A stretch of 64,000 bases of DNA from Elephas maximus indicus (GCF_024166365.1 NC_064825.1:106902480-106966479), one strand, 5' to 3'. Shown: positions 22,376-35,464, counted from the stretch's first letter. Notes: a model not told the origin generated them from the sequence alone. A program made the numbers and translations.

Positions 22376-23204
22376 GATGTTATAAATAAATAAACAAGGA
22401 AGTTTCCATTTTAAGAAATGATTTGCAGACTTTTGCCTTGAGAAGTTCAGCCACCTTTTAAAAACAAAGAAAGGACTCGTGTTACTTCCTTAAAAAATGA
22501 GGTCTGTGAGAAGAGTTATTCGCCATCATCATCTGCTTCCTGTACTTTGATGCGGTGTGAACTTCAATTTGGGGAAAATGTAATTTAAGGACAAAAGATT
22601 GCCAGATGCATTAACTTTGATTTTGCTGAGCTACTTGAACAAATGAGAGCCATCAATCCCCAATACTGGATTTTTTTTTTCATTTTCTTTTTCTCTTTCT
22701 TTTTTTAAATGAAATAAAGCCCTTTTCTTGAGCTAATGTTTGAGTGATGCATTTACTTATTGAGTGTTTCATTACATGCCTGTGAAAAGAATTTCTAGAT
22801 GATACAATGAAGAGAGACAGAAGCACTACATGCAATTGTGAAAGTTGGGCACCATGGAGTTCTATGTTTTGCCTTTTATGTAGCATAAGATGTGAAAGAG
22901 CCATCTGTAAATGTGCAATATATTGGGTATTGCCAAGATTAATGTAAAGATCGGAGAGCTTCCCACAACAGTAATCATAGAGACCAAAAGGAAAAACATG
23001 TAACTCAGTGATATCCATGAAAAGAAAAGAAATTTGTCTAATCCACTTATACAGTTTTTCCTTGAAGGAGCTCCTGAAAATAAGAGAGAGAAAGAGAAAG
23101 AACAGGAAAATACTGAGGAGCTTGATATACAAGTTAAATGTTATTACAGTTACAGTAAGAAATACTCTGTGATTCATTAAAATATTTAATGACCACCAAT
23201 AATC
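22376..23204. other. Spacer, unit II, with an unrecognised minus-strand open stretch
   Basis: Collinear with 6,746-7,414 of unit I. On the minus strand, 22,680-23,177 is open for 165 codons. It begins with a leucine- and phenylalanine-rich stretch, and its end is encoded by a T-rich simple sequence. The unit I copy keeps a partly similar frame of 69 codons but is otherwise broken. I recognise no family and do not call it a gene. Confidence 0.35.
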
Positions 23205-23440
23205 TTAATACTTGTTTCTGTTAGGTGCCTGGAGTTAATACTGATCAAAGAAACCCCATGAACAACAGAACAAAAGAGTGTCTTGTATTGCACTACCTCA
23301 CCATCTTTGCTATCTTTGAGCCCATTGTCGCAGTCACTGTCAATCCATCTCGTTGATTGTCTTCCTATTTTTAACTGACCCTCTACTATACCAGTCATGA
23401 TGTCCTTCTCCAAGGACTGAACCCTCTCACCAAGTGTCAA
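23205..23440 (-). mobile_element. RTE LINE 3' end fragment, reverse
   Basis: On the minus strand it reads SLEKDIMTGIVEGQ...RWIDSD, the C-terminal RTE sequence also seen at about 35,060-35,160 (SLEKDITLGKVQGQ...RWIDTV). Orthologous to 7,415-7,645. Confidence 0.8.
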
Positions 23441-23520
23441 ATAGTACCTGCTTATGATTTTTCTATTACAGAAAGTTACCACTAAACAGAGGGGACTGAG
23501 GGAATTGACAAATTGGTACT

Positions 23521-23524
<4 letters not shown>

Positions 23525-23555
<31 letters not shown>

Positions 23556-23562
23556 TTTTTTT
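23525..23562. repeat. A27/T11 homopolymer junction
   Basis: A run of 27 A is followed directly by 11 T. The unit I counterpart (about 7,720) has neither. It could be a retroposon tail remnant, slippage, or an assembly artefact. Confidence 0.85.
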
Positions 23563-24469
23563 ATGCTGGGGGATTCCATGGAGAAAGAGTAAACTGGTGG
23601 AAAGGCGAACACAAATGCTTAGGAGAAGAAGTCTCAGGCGTCAAGTTACAGGAAGAGTGATATTCTAACTTCTAGCATATGTGAATAGCACATCCTAAAA
23701 CTGTGAGGGGCATGCCCTTCACTGCAACATGTGGTGTTTCTCCCAGTTTCCACTGTGTCATGTTCTAGCAGAAGTTCATCTCATAATTATTAGCCAGTCT
23801 TGCCTGTATACAACAGAAACTAACAATAACAAACCTGTATAGTCTCCTTGATGAGAAGAATACAAATATTTAATATAATATTAAAAAAATTATTTATTTT
23901 TATTACTTACATACCAGCAAAATGAACAATATATGAAATAACAGGAAAGTATAAGATCAGGTGTGCCTGTCTATTTATATAATTATTACCTCAAAATATT
24001 CGTTTATTACTTGGAGCAATAGAAATCAGTCAACCCTAGAGTAGACACAATAAAAATTCAACATTTATTCTCTCATAGGAAATATTTTCATTTTTAAAAC
24101 TCACTTTTTAATGGAGGTCTTTTATGACCATAACAACCAATTGACTCTATGGAAATTCTAAACTTATATGAAATAATTGACATAGAATTAAAACGTAAGA
24201 ATTTTTTTCAAGGTTTTACTTTTTCAAAGTCATTAAATTTTCATGATTTTTCTAATCATAAAAAAAATAAAGACATATAATTCCTACTCAAGTGAGTTTC
24301 TGTTCTGCATCTTTTAAAGTGCTTTATACATGGATATATCTTTTATTTCACATCCAGAAAGTCAGATAAATTGGATTTTTTCTTGTTACTTTTATTTCTA
24401 AATCCTTTTATTGAGATATAAATAACATACCATAAAACTTACTCACATATCTTGAATTTTTTCTTCCAT

Positions 24470-25372
24470 TCTTTCAACTTGAGAAAGGTCAAACATGTCC
24501 TTCCCTTTTGGTTTTTTAAGTCCAGGTCTTAGCACATTTCATCATAATATTTTAATTTGTCTTCTTGAGCCTCCCTTTGAAATCTTCTGTTCAGCCCTTC
24601 AACTTTATTATTTCTTCTTTTGCTTCAGCTACTCTACATTTAAAAACAAGTGTCAGAGTACCTTTTGACATCCATTTGGTTTCCTCTTTCTTTCTTGTCT
24701 TTTAATGATGTTTCAATTTCTTCAGGTCTGATGTTCTTGATAGCATCCAAAGCTTTTTAATCTGCAGTCGTTAGTGTTCAAAATGACAAATCAATATTTG
24801 GAATAATTTCTAATTTTAGGCAGGATATATTCAAAGTTATATTTTGGCTGTCGTGGACCTGCTCTAGTTTTCTTCAGCTTTAAATTTTACTTGCATACGA
24901 ACAATCAATTGTCAGTTCCATGGTTGGTGCCTGGCTTTGTTCTGACTGATGATATTGAGCCTCACCATCATCTCTTTCCATAGATTTACTCAGTTTGATT
25001 CCTGTGTATTCTTTCTGGCAAAGACCACATATATGTCTCCATTTCTTTTGTTGAAAAAAGCTATTTGTAATGAAAAATTTGTTGGTCTTGCTGTATTTGT
25101 ACATGCAATCTCTTGCATCTTTTCTATCACCATATTGTCCTTCTAGCGATTCTTCTTTTTTTCCAGCTTTCACATTCTAATAACTAGTAATTAGCAATGG
25201 ATTTTGAATGAAATTTTGATGAATTCAGATATCATATGTGGATAAAATCTTTACTTTAATCGTCTTTGGAACTGGTTGAGTAAATTTGAGTGATAACAGT
25301 ATTAACTGGTCTTCTTTTTTGGTACATGAGTATTATCATATCACTGACAATATAGTACCTCATGATAGACCT
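24470..25372 (-). mobile_element. RTE LINE fragment, reverse, cut by an L1
   Basis: Orthologous to 8,600-9,550 and 53,720-54,660. The minus strand encodes a worn endonuclease-region stretch (24,880-25,173, with IKLSKSMERDDGEAQYHQSE). The L1 at 25,376 begins where the RTE copy breaks off. The RTE part that follows in units I and III is not seen after the L1. Confidence 0.75.
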
Positions 25373-25375
25373 TGG

Positions 25376-28300
25376 AATCATAACAGAATACTATGAAAGA
25401 TTTTACTCTAACAAAATTGAAAATCTAGAGGAAATGGGCAAATTTCTAAAAACACTACCTACCTAAACTAACACAAACAGAGGTAGAAAAACTAAATAAA
25501 CCTATAACAAAAGAAGAAATGGAGAGGTAATTTAAAAACTCCCTACAAAAATAAAGCCCTGGCCCTGACAGGTTCATTAGAGAATTCTACCAAACTTTCA
25601 GTGAAGAGTTAACACCACTACTGCTAAAGGTATTGCAGAGCATACAGAAGGATGAAGTACTCTTGAATTCATTTGATGAAGCCAGAATAAATCTGGTACC
25701 AAAACAAGGTAAAAGACACCACAAAAAAAGAATATTACAGACCTATATCCCTCATGAACATAGATGCAAAAACCCTCAACAAAATTCTAGCCAACAGAAT
25801 TCAACAACATATCAAAAAATTATTCACAACGACAAAGTGGGATTCATATTAGGTATGCAGGATGGTTCAACATTAGAAAAACAATCAATGGAATCCAACA
25901 CATAATTAAAACAAAAGATAAGAAACAAATGATCCTATCAATTGATGCAGAAAAAGCATTTAACAAAGTCCAACATCCATTCCTGATAAAAAAACTTGCA
26001 GCAAAATAGGGAAAAAAAGGATATTCCTCAACATAATAAAGGGCATTTATGCAAAGCCAACAGCCAACATCAGCCTAAATGGAGAGAGAAAGCATTTCCC
26101 TTTAGAACAGGAACCAGACAAGGGAGCACTTTAACACTGTGCTTATTCAACATTGTAGTGGAGGTCCTAGCCAGAGCAGTTAGGAAAGAAATAGAAATAA
26201 AGGGCATCAAAATCAGAAAGGATGAATTAAAAGTATACTTATTTGCAGATGATATGATCTTATACACAGAAAACCCCAAAGACTCCACAAGAATACTACT
26301 GAAACTAATAGAAGATTTCAGCAAAAGGTCAACATATGAGATAAAGGTACAAAAATCAGTTGGATTGCTGACACCAACAAATAAAACTTTGAAGAGGAAG
26401 TCACCAAAGTAATACCATTTCAATAGCTCCCCAAGAACAGAAAATACTTTAGGAATAAATCTAACCATAGATGTAAAAGACCTATACAAAGAAAACCACA
26501 AGACACTGTTGCAAGAAACCAAAAGAGATCTCCCCGAGTGGAAAATTTACCTTTATCACAGATAGGAAGACTCAACATTGTGAAAACATAAATTCCACCC
26601 AAAGCGATCTACAGAGTAAATGCAATCCCAACTCAAATTCAAATGGCATTTTTTAATGAGATGGAGAAGCAAATCACCAACTTCATATGCAAAAGGAAGA
26701 GGCCCCAGATAAGTAAAGCACTACTGGAGAAGAATCACATGCTAAGTGGTTCTGAAACCTATTATACATCCACTGTATTCAGAGCAGCCTAGTACTGGTA
26801 CAACAATGGATACATAGTGCAAAGGAACAGAATTGAGAATCCAGACAAAAGTTTATCCACCTGTCAGCAGCTGATATCTCACAAGGGCTCAAAGTCTGAT
26901 AAACAGGGAAAAGACAGCCTCTTTAACAAATGGTACTGGCATAACTGGATATCCATGTGCAAAAGTAGAAACAAGATTCATACCTCACACCATGCACAAA
27001 AACTAACTCAAAATGCATCAAAAGCCTAAATATAAAATCTAAAATGGTAAAGATCATGGAAGAAAAATTAGGGACAATGATAGTGGCCCTAATTAATACA
27101 TGGCATAAACTGTGTTTAAAACATTATTAACAATGGACAAACAGCAGAAGAGAAACTAGATAACTGGGAGCTCCTAAAAATCAAACATTTATGCTCATCA
27201 AAAGACTTCACTAAAAGAATAAAAAGACAGCCTACAGACTGGGAAAAAAAAATTTGGAGGTATAACATACCTGAACAGGGTCGAATCTCTAAAACCTAGA
27301 TGATACTGCAAAACTTCAACAACAAAAAAGAAGTAACCCAATTTAAAAAATGGGCAAAAGATATGAACAGGCACTTCGGCAAAGAAAACACTCAGGTGGC
27401 TAACAGATACATGAGGAAATGCTCACAATCATTTTTAGACATTACAGAAATGCAAATCAACACTAAAATGAGATACCATCTCACCCCAACAAGACTATTA
27501 TTAATCCAAAAACACAAAATAATAAATGTTGGAGAGGTTGTTGAGAGACTGGAACACTTATACACTGCTGGTGGGAAAGTAAAATGGTACAATCACCTTG
27601 GAAATAGATTTGGCACCTCCTTAATTTTTTTTTTTAAAAATCTAGAAATAAAAGTACCATACAATCCAGCAATTCCACTCTTTAGAATATATCCTAGAAA
27701 AATAAAAGCCATTGGAAAAGTAGATATGTGCACACCTATGTTCATTGCAGCACTGTTCACCATAGCAAAGAGATGGAAACAGTGTAGGTGCCCATCAATG
27801 GATGAATGGATAAACAAACTATTCTGTATTCACACAACAGAATACTGCTCAACAATAAAGAACAATGATGAATTCCCAAAACATCTCACAACATGGGTGA
27901 ATCTGGAAGACGTTATGCTATGTGAAATCAGTCAGTCATAAAAGGACAAATATTGTATAAGATCACTTTTGTAAGAACTCAAGAAAAGGTTTAAACACAG
28001 AAGAAAATATTCTTTGATGGTTACAAGGGTGGGGAGGGAGGAATGGGGAATTCACTAACTAGATCAAACCCACTGCCGTCAAGTCCATTCCAACTCATAG
28101 CAACCCTATAGGACAGAGTAGAACTGCCCCATAGAGTTTCCAAGGAGCATCTGGTGGATTTGAGTCACTGATCTTTTGGTTAGTAACCGTAGCACTTAAA
28201 CACTAAGCTACCAGATAGTAGATAAGAATTATCTAAGGTGAAGGGAAGGACAATATACAATACGGGGAAAGTCAGCACAACCGGATTAAACCAAAAGCTA

Positions 28301-29118
28301 AGAAGTTTCCTGAACACAAGCAAACACTTCAAGGGACAGAATAGCAGAGGTGGGTGTCTGAGGACCATGGTTTTGGGGGATATCTAAGTCAATTGGCAAA
28401 ACAAAGCTTATTAAGAAAATGTTCTGCATCCTACTTTGGTGAGTGGCATCTGGGGTCTTAAAAACTTGTGAGAAGCCATCTAAGATGCATCAGTTAGTCC
28501 CAATGCACCGGGAGCAAAGAGAATGAAGAACACCAAAGACACAAGGAAAATATTAGCCCAAGAGACAAAATGGGCCACATAAACCACAGACTCCATCAGC
28601 CTGAGACCAGATGAACTAGATGGTGGCCAGCTACCACCAATGTCCTCCGTGTCATGGAACACAACTGAGAGTTCCTGAAGGAGCAGAGGAAAAATGAGGT
28701 GCAGAACTCAAATTCATGAAATTCAGACTTAATGGTCTGACTGAGACTAGAGAAACCCCAGAAGACATGGCCCCGGACTCATTGTTAACCCAGAACTGAA
28801 ACTACTCCAAAAGCCAACTCTTCAGACAAAGATTAGACGGGACTATAAAACATAAAATAATACTGGTGAAGAGAGTGCATCTTAGTTCGTGTACATACAT
28901 GAGACTAAATGGGCAACTCCTGTCTGGAGGCGAGATGAGAAGGCAGAAAGGGGAAAGAGCTGGTGGAACAGACACAGGAAATCAAGAACGGAAAGGGGGT
29001 GTGTGCATTCACATTATATTTGTAGCAACTAAGGTCACATAAAAACATATGTATAAATTTTGTATGAGAAACTAACTTGAACTGTAAACTTTCACCTAAA
29101 GCATAATAATAAAAAAAG
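25376..29118 (+). mobile_element. L1 LINE, 5'-truncated, ORF2 plus 3' UTR
   Basis: Starts inside ORF2, before the reverse transcriptase. The RT core at 25,996-26,412 shows [20 protein letters not shown] and [17 protein letters not shown], the catalytic FADD being intact. The ORF2 C-terminus is at 27,300-27,941, ending with MLCEISQS and a stop. A long 3' UTR follows to 'cacctaaagcataataat' and an A-rich tail. ORF2 is broken by several stops and frameshifts between 25,400 and 27,300, so it is dead. An AfroSINE is nested at 28,064. Specific to unit II, where it interrupts the RTE fragment. Confidence 0.92.
28064..28217 (-). repeat. AfroSINE nested in L1 3' UTR
   Basis: Reads 'actgccgtcaagtccattcc', 'gacagagtagaactgcccca', and a head ending 'cactaagctaccag'. 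The L1 3' UTR continues on both sides ('ctaactag' before, 'atagtagataagaa' after). So the SINE is younger than this L1. Confidence 0.92.
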
Positions 29119-29119
29119 T

Positions 29120-29765
29120 GAAAATACAGAAAAAGCACCAAGAAATGATATATCATAAGATGAAATTTGCTAATTTTATTCCTTATGACAACATTATGGA
29201 AATGGGGGAATACTGAGTGGTCTGTCCTAAAGGTAAAATATTTTAATCCAGCTCCCTGGGCAGGACAAGTTGAAAGTTAACTGAGAATAAATGAATGGAT
29301 ATATCTAAAAGAAAATCACTGGTGAATACAAATCATTTAGAAAATTAACAGACTCACTAGATATGTTCTGAAGTTTTCAAGTGCTTCAAACATAATTAAC
29401 ACATTGCTTGGTGTCTCCTCAGGGAGAGCCTTAAATGCTGAGAGAAAGCTTCAAGTTGTTCCCACTATGCCATGCTAAGAATCCCATGGGGTGTCAAACA
29501 GGTTAAATACAGGTAAAAGGTAAAAATTTTTATGCGGTAACATGTTTTACTAATATTGAGAGTGTTTTAGTGACATTTTCAAGGCCACATTTTTTGTTCA
29601 ATTCTGTCTGCTTTCCACCATTATTCCTAATACGTTTTATATGAGATAAATGTGGACTTCATGTATTCATTTTTATAATTAATGCTATGAAATTTAATTT
29701 CTGCATTTGTTTGCTAATAGTTTACTCAGAGACTACTCTGCTCATAGTGTTCAGGAATTGATATA
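29120..29765. other. Spacer, unit II, no recognised gene
   Basis: Collinear with 9,905-10,585 and 55,020-55,700. It leads to the GATA array. No coding or mobile signal seen. Confidence 0.5.
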
Positions 29766-29767
29766 TG

Positions 29768-30352
<585 letters not shown>

Positions 30353-31084
30353 TTGATTTATCGAACGAACATAGGCAGGGCTCACAAAGTTTTAAACCAA
30401 CCATTCTGTTACCCTAACCTGTAGGGCTATTGTATTTTTAAAAAAAATCTGTGGTACATTCAGATGCAGTTTTTAAAAATTATACTTAAATTGATCTGTG
30501 ACATCTCCTGGCACATAGGAGTTCCGATGTTTAATGGAAGATGCTTCATGTTCAGGCAGATTTTAATAACTTCCATTAAGTTACATGTATGTCATCATCA
30601 GCATGTTTTCCCTTTCTCCTATGCTATTGTGTCATATAGAGAGATTATGAACTTTTTTTTCATAAAAAACAGAGGTTTTTTTTTTGTTTGTTTGTTTTAC
30701 AAGGAAGTGTTTATGAGATCAATGTTTCACTATTTGTTCAGATTTCTTCATATATCCTGGGTTTCTCAACAAGAAAAAAAATATGAATCTGGCTTGTTAA
30801 AAAAAAAAATTAGAATGTGTCAGTTATAATACAAATGTCCAATTGGAGGAGAAAATAATTTAAGTAGACAAACAAAATGTAATGTAAAGTATGGCACTTT
30901 TGGAAGCTTCAGTCATAGAACTGGTGTTACAGAATATGGGGCTGGGTCAGTTACAAGGGCAGGGTCATAATGAATCTATTCATGAAAATCATCACAAAGA
31001 GCTTAAATCATAGTCTAAAGATCAAAACAATTAACAGTAACAAAAAAATTATTTTAAGTTATTACTGTCAACATCCAAAAAAAT

Positions 31085-31222
31085 ATAGATGATGATAGAC
31101 AAATACATGATAGATATACAGCTAGATAGGTAAGATGGTAGATAGATAGGTGATAGATAGATTGACAGATGAGAGACACACTAACAGGCAGGTATGTAGG
31201 TAGGTAAGTAGATAGACAAATA
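31085..31222 (+). repeat. Impure gata/gaca/ggta tract
   Basis: Scattered gata, gaca and taggtagg units lie just before the MIR remnant. A weaker version is at 11,530-11,580 and another at 56,757-56,815. Confidence 0.75.
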
Positions 31223-31229
31223 ATACTAG

Positions 31230-31400
31230 GGACACACTACAGTTATTTTCATGTATCATAGACACATTCAAGCTTTTAATTCTCATTTACACTTCCTGAC
31301 AACGCTGCCAAAAAAATGTTGGAATATGATTTTTCAAGTGGGGATAAGCAGATTCATATAACTTATGTTATTTGCCCAAAGTACCACTTTGTATGCATTA
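31230..31400 (+). repeat. MIR-like SINE remnant
   Basis: Collinear with 11,585-11,765: 'ttttaattctcatttacact', 'gacaacgctgccaaaaaa', 'tttttcaagtggggataag'. Very old. Confidence 0.55.
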
Positions 31401-31544
31401 CGAATGAAGGTATAGCAGAGGCTTTATCTATATAAATATAGCTCCGGTGATGTTTTCATGTATAAAGACAAATAAGCTCCATTGTAATAAATTTATCTCT
31501 ATCTCTCTCTATATAGAGATATATACATATATATGAAATGATAA

Positions 31545-32083
31545 ATCTGTCTTGGTCGTCTAGTGCTGCTATAACAGAAATACCACAAGTGAATGGCTTT
31601 AACAAAGAGAATTGTATTCTCTCAGAGATTAGTAGGCTAAAAGCCCAAATTCAGGGCGCCAGCTCCAGGGGAAGGCTTTCTCTCTCTGTCTGCTCTGGAG
31701 GAAGGTCCTTGTCCTCAGTCTCCCTTGCCCTGAGAGCATGTCAGCCCAACAACCTCCGGTCCAAAGGACTTGCTGTGCTCCTGGCACTGCTTTCATGTTA
31801 GTATGAGGTCCCCATGTCTCTCTGCTAGCTTCTCTCTTTTTATATTTCAGAAGAGATTGGCTTAAGACACAATCTAATCTTGTAATCTCATCATTATAGC
31901 TGCTGCTAAGCAATTTTTTTTTTAATTCAACTTATTACACCATAGTGATAGGATTTACAACATGTGTAAATCACATCAGATGATAAAATTGTAGACAATC
32001 ATACAATACTGGGAACCATGACCTAGCCAAGTTTACAGATATTTTTGGGGGAACACAATTCAATTCATGACAGTATCTATTCA
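31545..32083 (-). mobile_element. Solo LTR, MaLR/MLT1-MST-like, reverse
   Basis: Reads 'tagtgctgctataacagaaa' and 'gccagctccaggggaaggct', and ends with 'gggggaacacaattcaattc'. This is the usual reversed outline of mammalian MaLR LTRs. No internal region. Specific to unit II, and the unit sequence continues on both sides. A fossil. A related copy in the other orientation lies at 35,910. The subfamily is not certain. Confidence 0.6.
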
Positions 32084-32231
32084 AAATCTGTCTAATATGT
32101 TGACTGTTCCATCCTGGACCATCTATAATTATAGGTTTTCATAAGACAATGTTTTGAAGTAGCGGGTTCAAAATGCATGTTTTTTTTTTTTTCCGGTATC
32201 CAAAAAAGACAAAAATTTTAAGATAAGTATA

Positions 32232-35200
32232 ATTTGTTGTACTGCGGGGGCTTGTGTGTTGCTGTGATACTGGGAGCTATGCCACTGGTATTCAAATACC
32301 AGCAGGGTCATCCATGGCAGACAGGTTTCAGCTGTGTTTCTAGACTAAGACAGACTAGGAAGAAGGACCTGGAAGGCTACTTCTGAAAAGAATTAACCAA
32401 TGAAAACCGTAAGAATAGCAGTGGAACATTGTCTGATATAGTGCTGGAAAATGAGCCCCTCAGGTTAGAAGACATTCAAAATATGACTGGGAAGGAGCTG
32501 ACTCTTCAAAGTAGAGTCAACCTTAATCAAGTGGATGGATTCAAGCTTTTGGGACCTTCATTTGCTGATGTGGCAGGACTGAAAAAGTGAAGAAACAGCT
32601 GCAAGCACCCATTAATAATAGAAATGTGAAGTGCATGTAGTAAGAACCCCTAAGCATTAGTGAGCTGAATTGGACTAGTATTGGCTATTTTGAATCAGAC
32701 AAACATATCGTCTACTATGCCAAGAATGACAACTTGAAGAGGAGTGGCTTTGCATTCATCTCCAAAAAGAACATTTCCAGATCCATCCTGCGCTACAACT
32801 TTGTCAGTGATAATATCCACCTGCCTTCAAGGAAGACCAGTTAATATAACTATTATTCAAATTTATGAACCAACCACTAAGACCAAAGATGTAGAAATTG
32901 AAGATTTTTACCAACTTCTGCAGCCTGAAATTGATTGAACATGCAATCAGTTTGCACTGATAATTACTGCTGATTAGAATGTAAAGGTTGGAAACAAAGA
33001 AGAAGGAATGGTAGTTGGAAAATATGGCCTTGGTGATAGAAACCATGCCAGAGACCATAGGAGAGAATTTTGCAAGACCAACGGCTTCTTCACTGAAAAT
33101 AACATTTTTCACCAACAAGGACCTCTCCAGATGGAATTCACAGGAACTAAATCTACTACATCTACTACGTCTGTGGAAACAGATGATGGAAAAGCTCAAT
33201 ATTATAGGTCAGAACAAGGCAAAAGTATGGCCGTGAGTATATCCCACATGAATTTAGAGACCATTGCAGGAGTAGATTTGATGTCTTCAATACTAATTAC
33301 CAAAGGTAAGACAAGTTGTGGAATGACACAAAGGGCATCATAGATAAAGAAAGCAAGAAGTCACTAAAAAGATGGGAGAGAAAGAAAAGACCTAAATGGA
33401 AGTCAGACTCTGAAGCTTGCTCTTGAAGGTCAAGTAGCTAAAGCAAAAGGAAGAAATGATGAAGTAAAAGAGCTGAACAGAAAACTTCAAGGGGCAGCTC
33501 GAGAAGACAAAGTAAAGTATTATGATGATATGTAAAAAGACCTGGAAATAGAAATCCAAAAGGAAAGAACATGCTCAGGATTTCTCAAGCTGAATGAACT
33601 GAAGAAAAATTTCAAGCCTCAAGTTGCGATACTGAAGGCTCTACAGGGAAAATATTATATTACTAGAAAGCATCAAAAGAAAATGGAAGGAACACACAGA
33701 GTCACAATACCAAAAGAATTCGGTGATGTTCAACCATTTAAGGAGGTAATATTTGTTCAGGATCTGATGGTACTGAAGGAAGAAGTCCAAGCTGCACTGA
33801 AGGCACTGATGAAAAATAAGGCTCCAGGAATTGACGAAATACCAAAGGGTTACAACCTTGGAAGTGCTCACTCATCTATGCCAAGAAATTTGGAAGACAG
33901 CTACTGGCCAAGCAATTGGAAGAAATTCTTATTTATGCCTATCTCCAACGAAGGTGACCCATCTGAAAGCAGAAATTACCCAACAATATCATTAATATCA
34001 CATGTAAGCAAAATTTTGCTGAAGATCATTCAAAAACAGCTGCAGGAGTATATCGACAGGGAACTGCCAAAAATTCAAGCCAGATTTAGAAGAGGACATG
34101 GAACCAGGGACATCATTCCTGATGTTAGATGGATCCTGGCTGAAAGCAGAAAATACCAGAAAGATATTTACCTGTCTTTTATTGACTATGCTCAGGCATT
34201 CGACTGTGTGGATCATGACAAACTATAGATCACGTTATGGAGAATGAGAATTCCAGAACATTTAATTGTTCTCATGATGAACCTGTGCATGGACCAAGAG
34301 GCAGTCGTTCAAACAGAACAAGGGAATACTGCATGGTTTAAAGCCAGGAAAGATGTGTCAGGGTTATATCTTTCACCATACCTATTCAATCTGTGTGCTG
34401 AACAAATAATCTGAGAAGGTGGACTATATGAAGAAGAATGGGGCATCAGGATTGGAGGAAGGCTAATTAACAATCTACTATATGCAGATGACACTCTCTT
34501 GCTTGCTGAAAGTGAAAAAGGACTTGAAGCACTTACTGATGCAGATCAAAGACCACAGCCATCAGGATAGATTACACCTCAACATAAAGAAAACAAAAAT
34601 CCTCACAACTAGACCAGTAGCCAACATCTTGATAAATGGAGAAAAGATTGAGATTATCAGAGATTTCATTTTACTTGGATCCACAATCAACAGGCATGGA
34701 AACAGCAGTGAAGAAATCAAATGATGCATTGAATTGGGCAAATTGGCTGCAAAAGACCTCTTTACAGTGTTGAAAAGCAAGGATGTCACCTTGAAGACTA
34801 AGGTCTGTCTGACCCAAGTCATAGTGTTTTCAATTGTGCCATATGCATGCAAAAGCTGGACAGTGAATAAAGAAGAACAACGAAAAATGGGCGCCTTTGA
34901 ATTGCTTCGAATTGTGAAGTTGGGGGAGAACATTGAATATACCTTGGACTGCCACAAGAATGAACAAATCCGGCTTGCAGAAGTACAACCAGAATGCTCC
35001 TTGCAAGTAAAGACGGTGATGCTTCATCTAATGTACTTTGGACATGTTATCAGGAAGGATCAGTCCCTGGAGAAGGACATCACGCTTGGTAAAGTACAGG
35101 GTCAACAACAACAACAACAAAAAGGAAGACCACTAATGAGGTGGATTGACACAGTGGCTGCAACAATAAGCTCAAGCATAATAATTGTGAGGATGGTGCA

Positions 35201-35288
35201 AGACCAGGCAGTGTTTTTTCTGTTGTACATAGGGCCGCTATGAGTCAGAATCAACTCAAAGGCACCTAACAACAGCAACAATAAGGTA
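32232..35288 (+). mobile_element. RTE (BovB-like) LINE, nearly full length, in the B-type OR slot of unit II
   Basis: 5' region 32,232-32,640. The endonuclease-type region is at about 32,740-33,340, including 'DFYQLLQPEID' and 'VVGKYGLGDRNHARD'. A charged linker follows at 33,340-33,680. The reverse transcriptase is at 33,683-34,500, with RRGHGTRD, FIDYAQAFDCVDHDKL and a YADD box near 34,480. The C-terminal part is at 34,530-35,243, with KTKILTT, LLGSTINRHGN and DQSLEKDI, and a glutamine run from (caa)n. Several frameshifts and stops make it inactive. Its tail 'gagtcagaatcaactcaaag' is the same as the AfroSINE tail. The flanks match unit I at about 12,005 and 15,060, so it stands where units I and III carry the B-type receptor. 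Confidence 0.92.
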
Positions 35289-35289
35289 G

Positions 35290-35456
35290 GATGTCAGTGA
35301 AAAAAATGAAGACCATTAAGAGAAGGACTGACACAGTGGCTTCGAGTATGAGTTCAGGCATAACAATGATTGTGAGAATAATGCAGGACTGGGCGTGTTT
35401 CATTCTTTTGTACATACGGTGGCTATGAATTAGAACTGACTCGACGGGCAACTAAC
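35290..35456 (+). mobile_element. Second RTE 3' end in tandem
   Basis: A second, 5'-truncated RTE end directly follows the first: 'gactgacacagtggcttcga', then 'gaattagaactgactcgacg', ending in 'gggcaactaacca'. It repeats the sequence of 35,120-35,285 with differences. Confidence 0.85.
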
Positions 35457-35464
35457 CACATCTA

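Noticed and set aside
26070-26522. 150-codon minus-strand ORF
   Set aside because: Antisense shadow of L1 ORF2.
27300-27941. 213-codon ORF as a host gene
   Set aside because: C-terminal part of L1 ORF2, followed by an L1 3' UTR.
31538-31913. ORFs on both strands
   Set aside because: Inside a solo LTR; no protein family resemblance.
33683-34228. 181-codon plus-strand ORF and other long frames in 32,744-35,243 as host genes
   Set aside because: Reverse transcriptase and C-terminal pieces of a broken RTE LINE.
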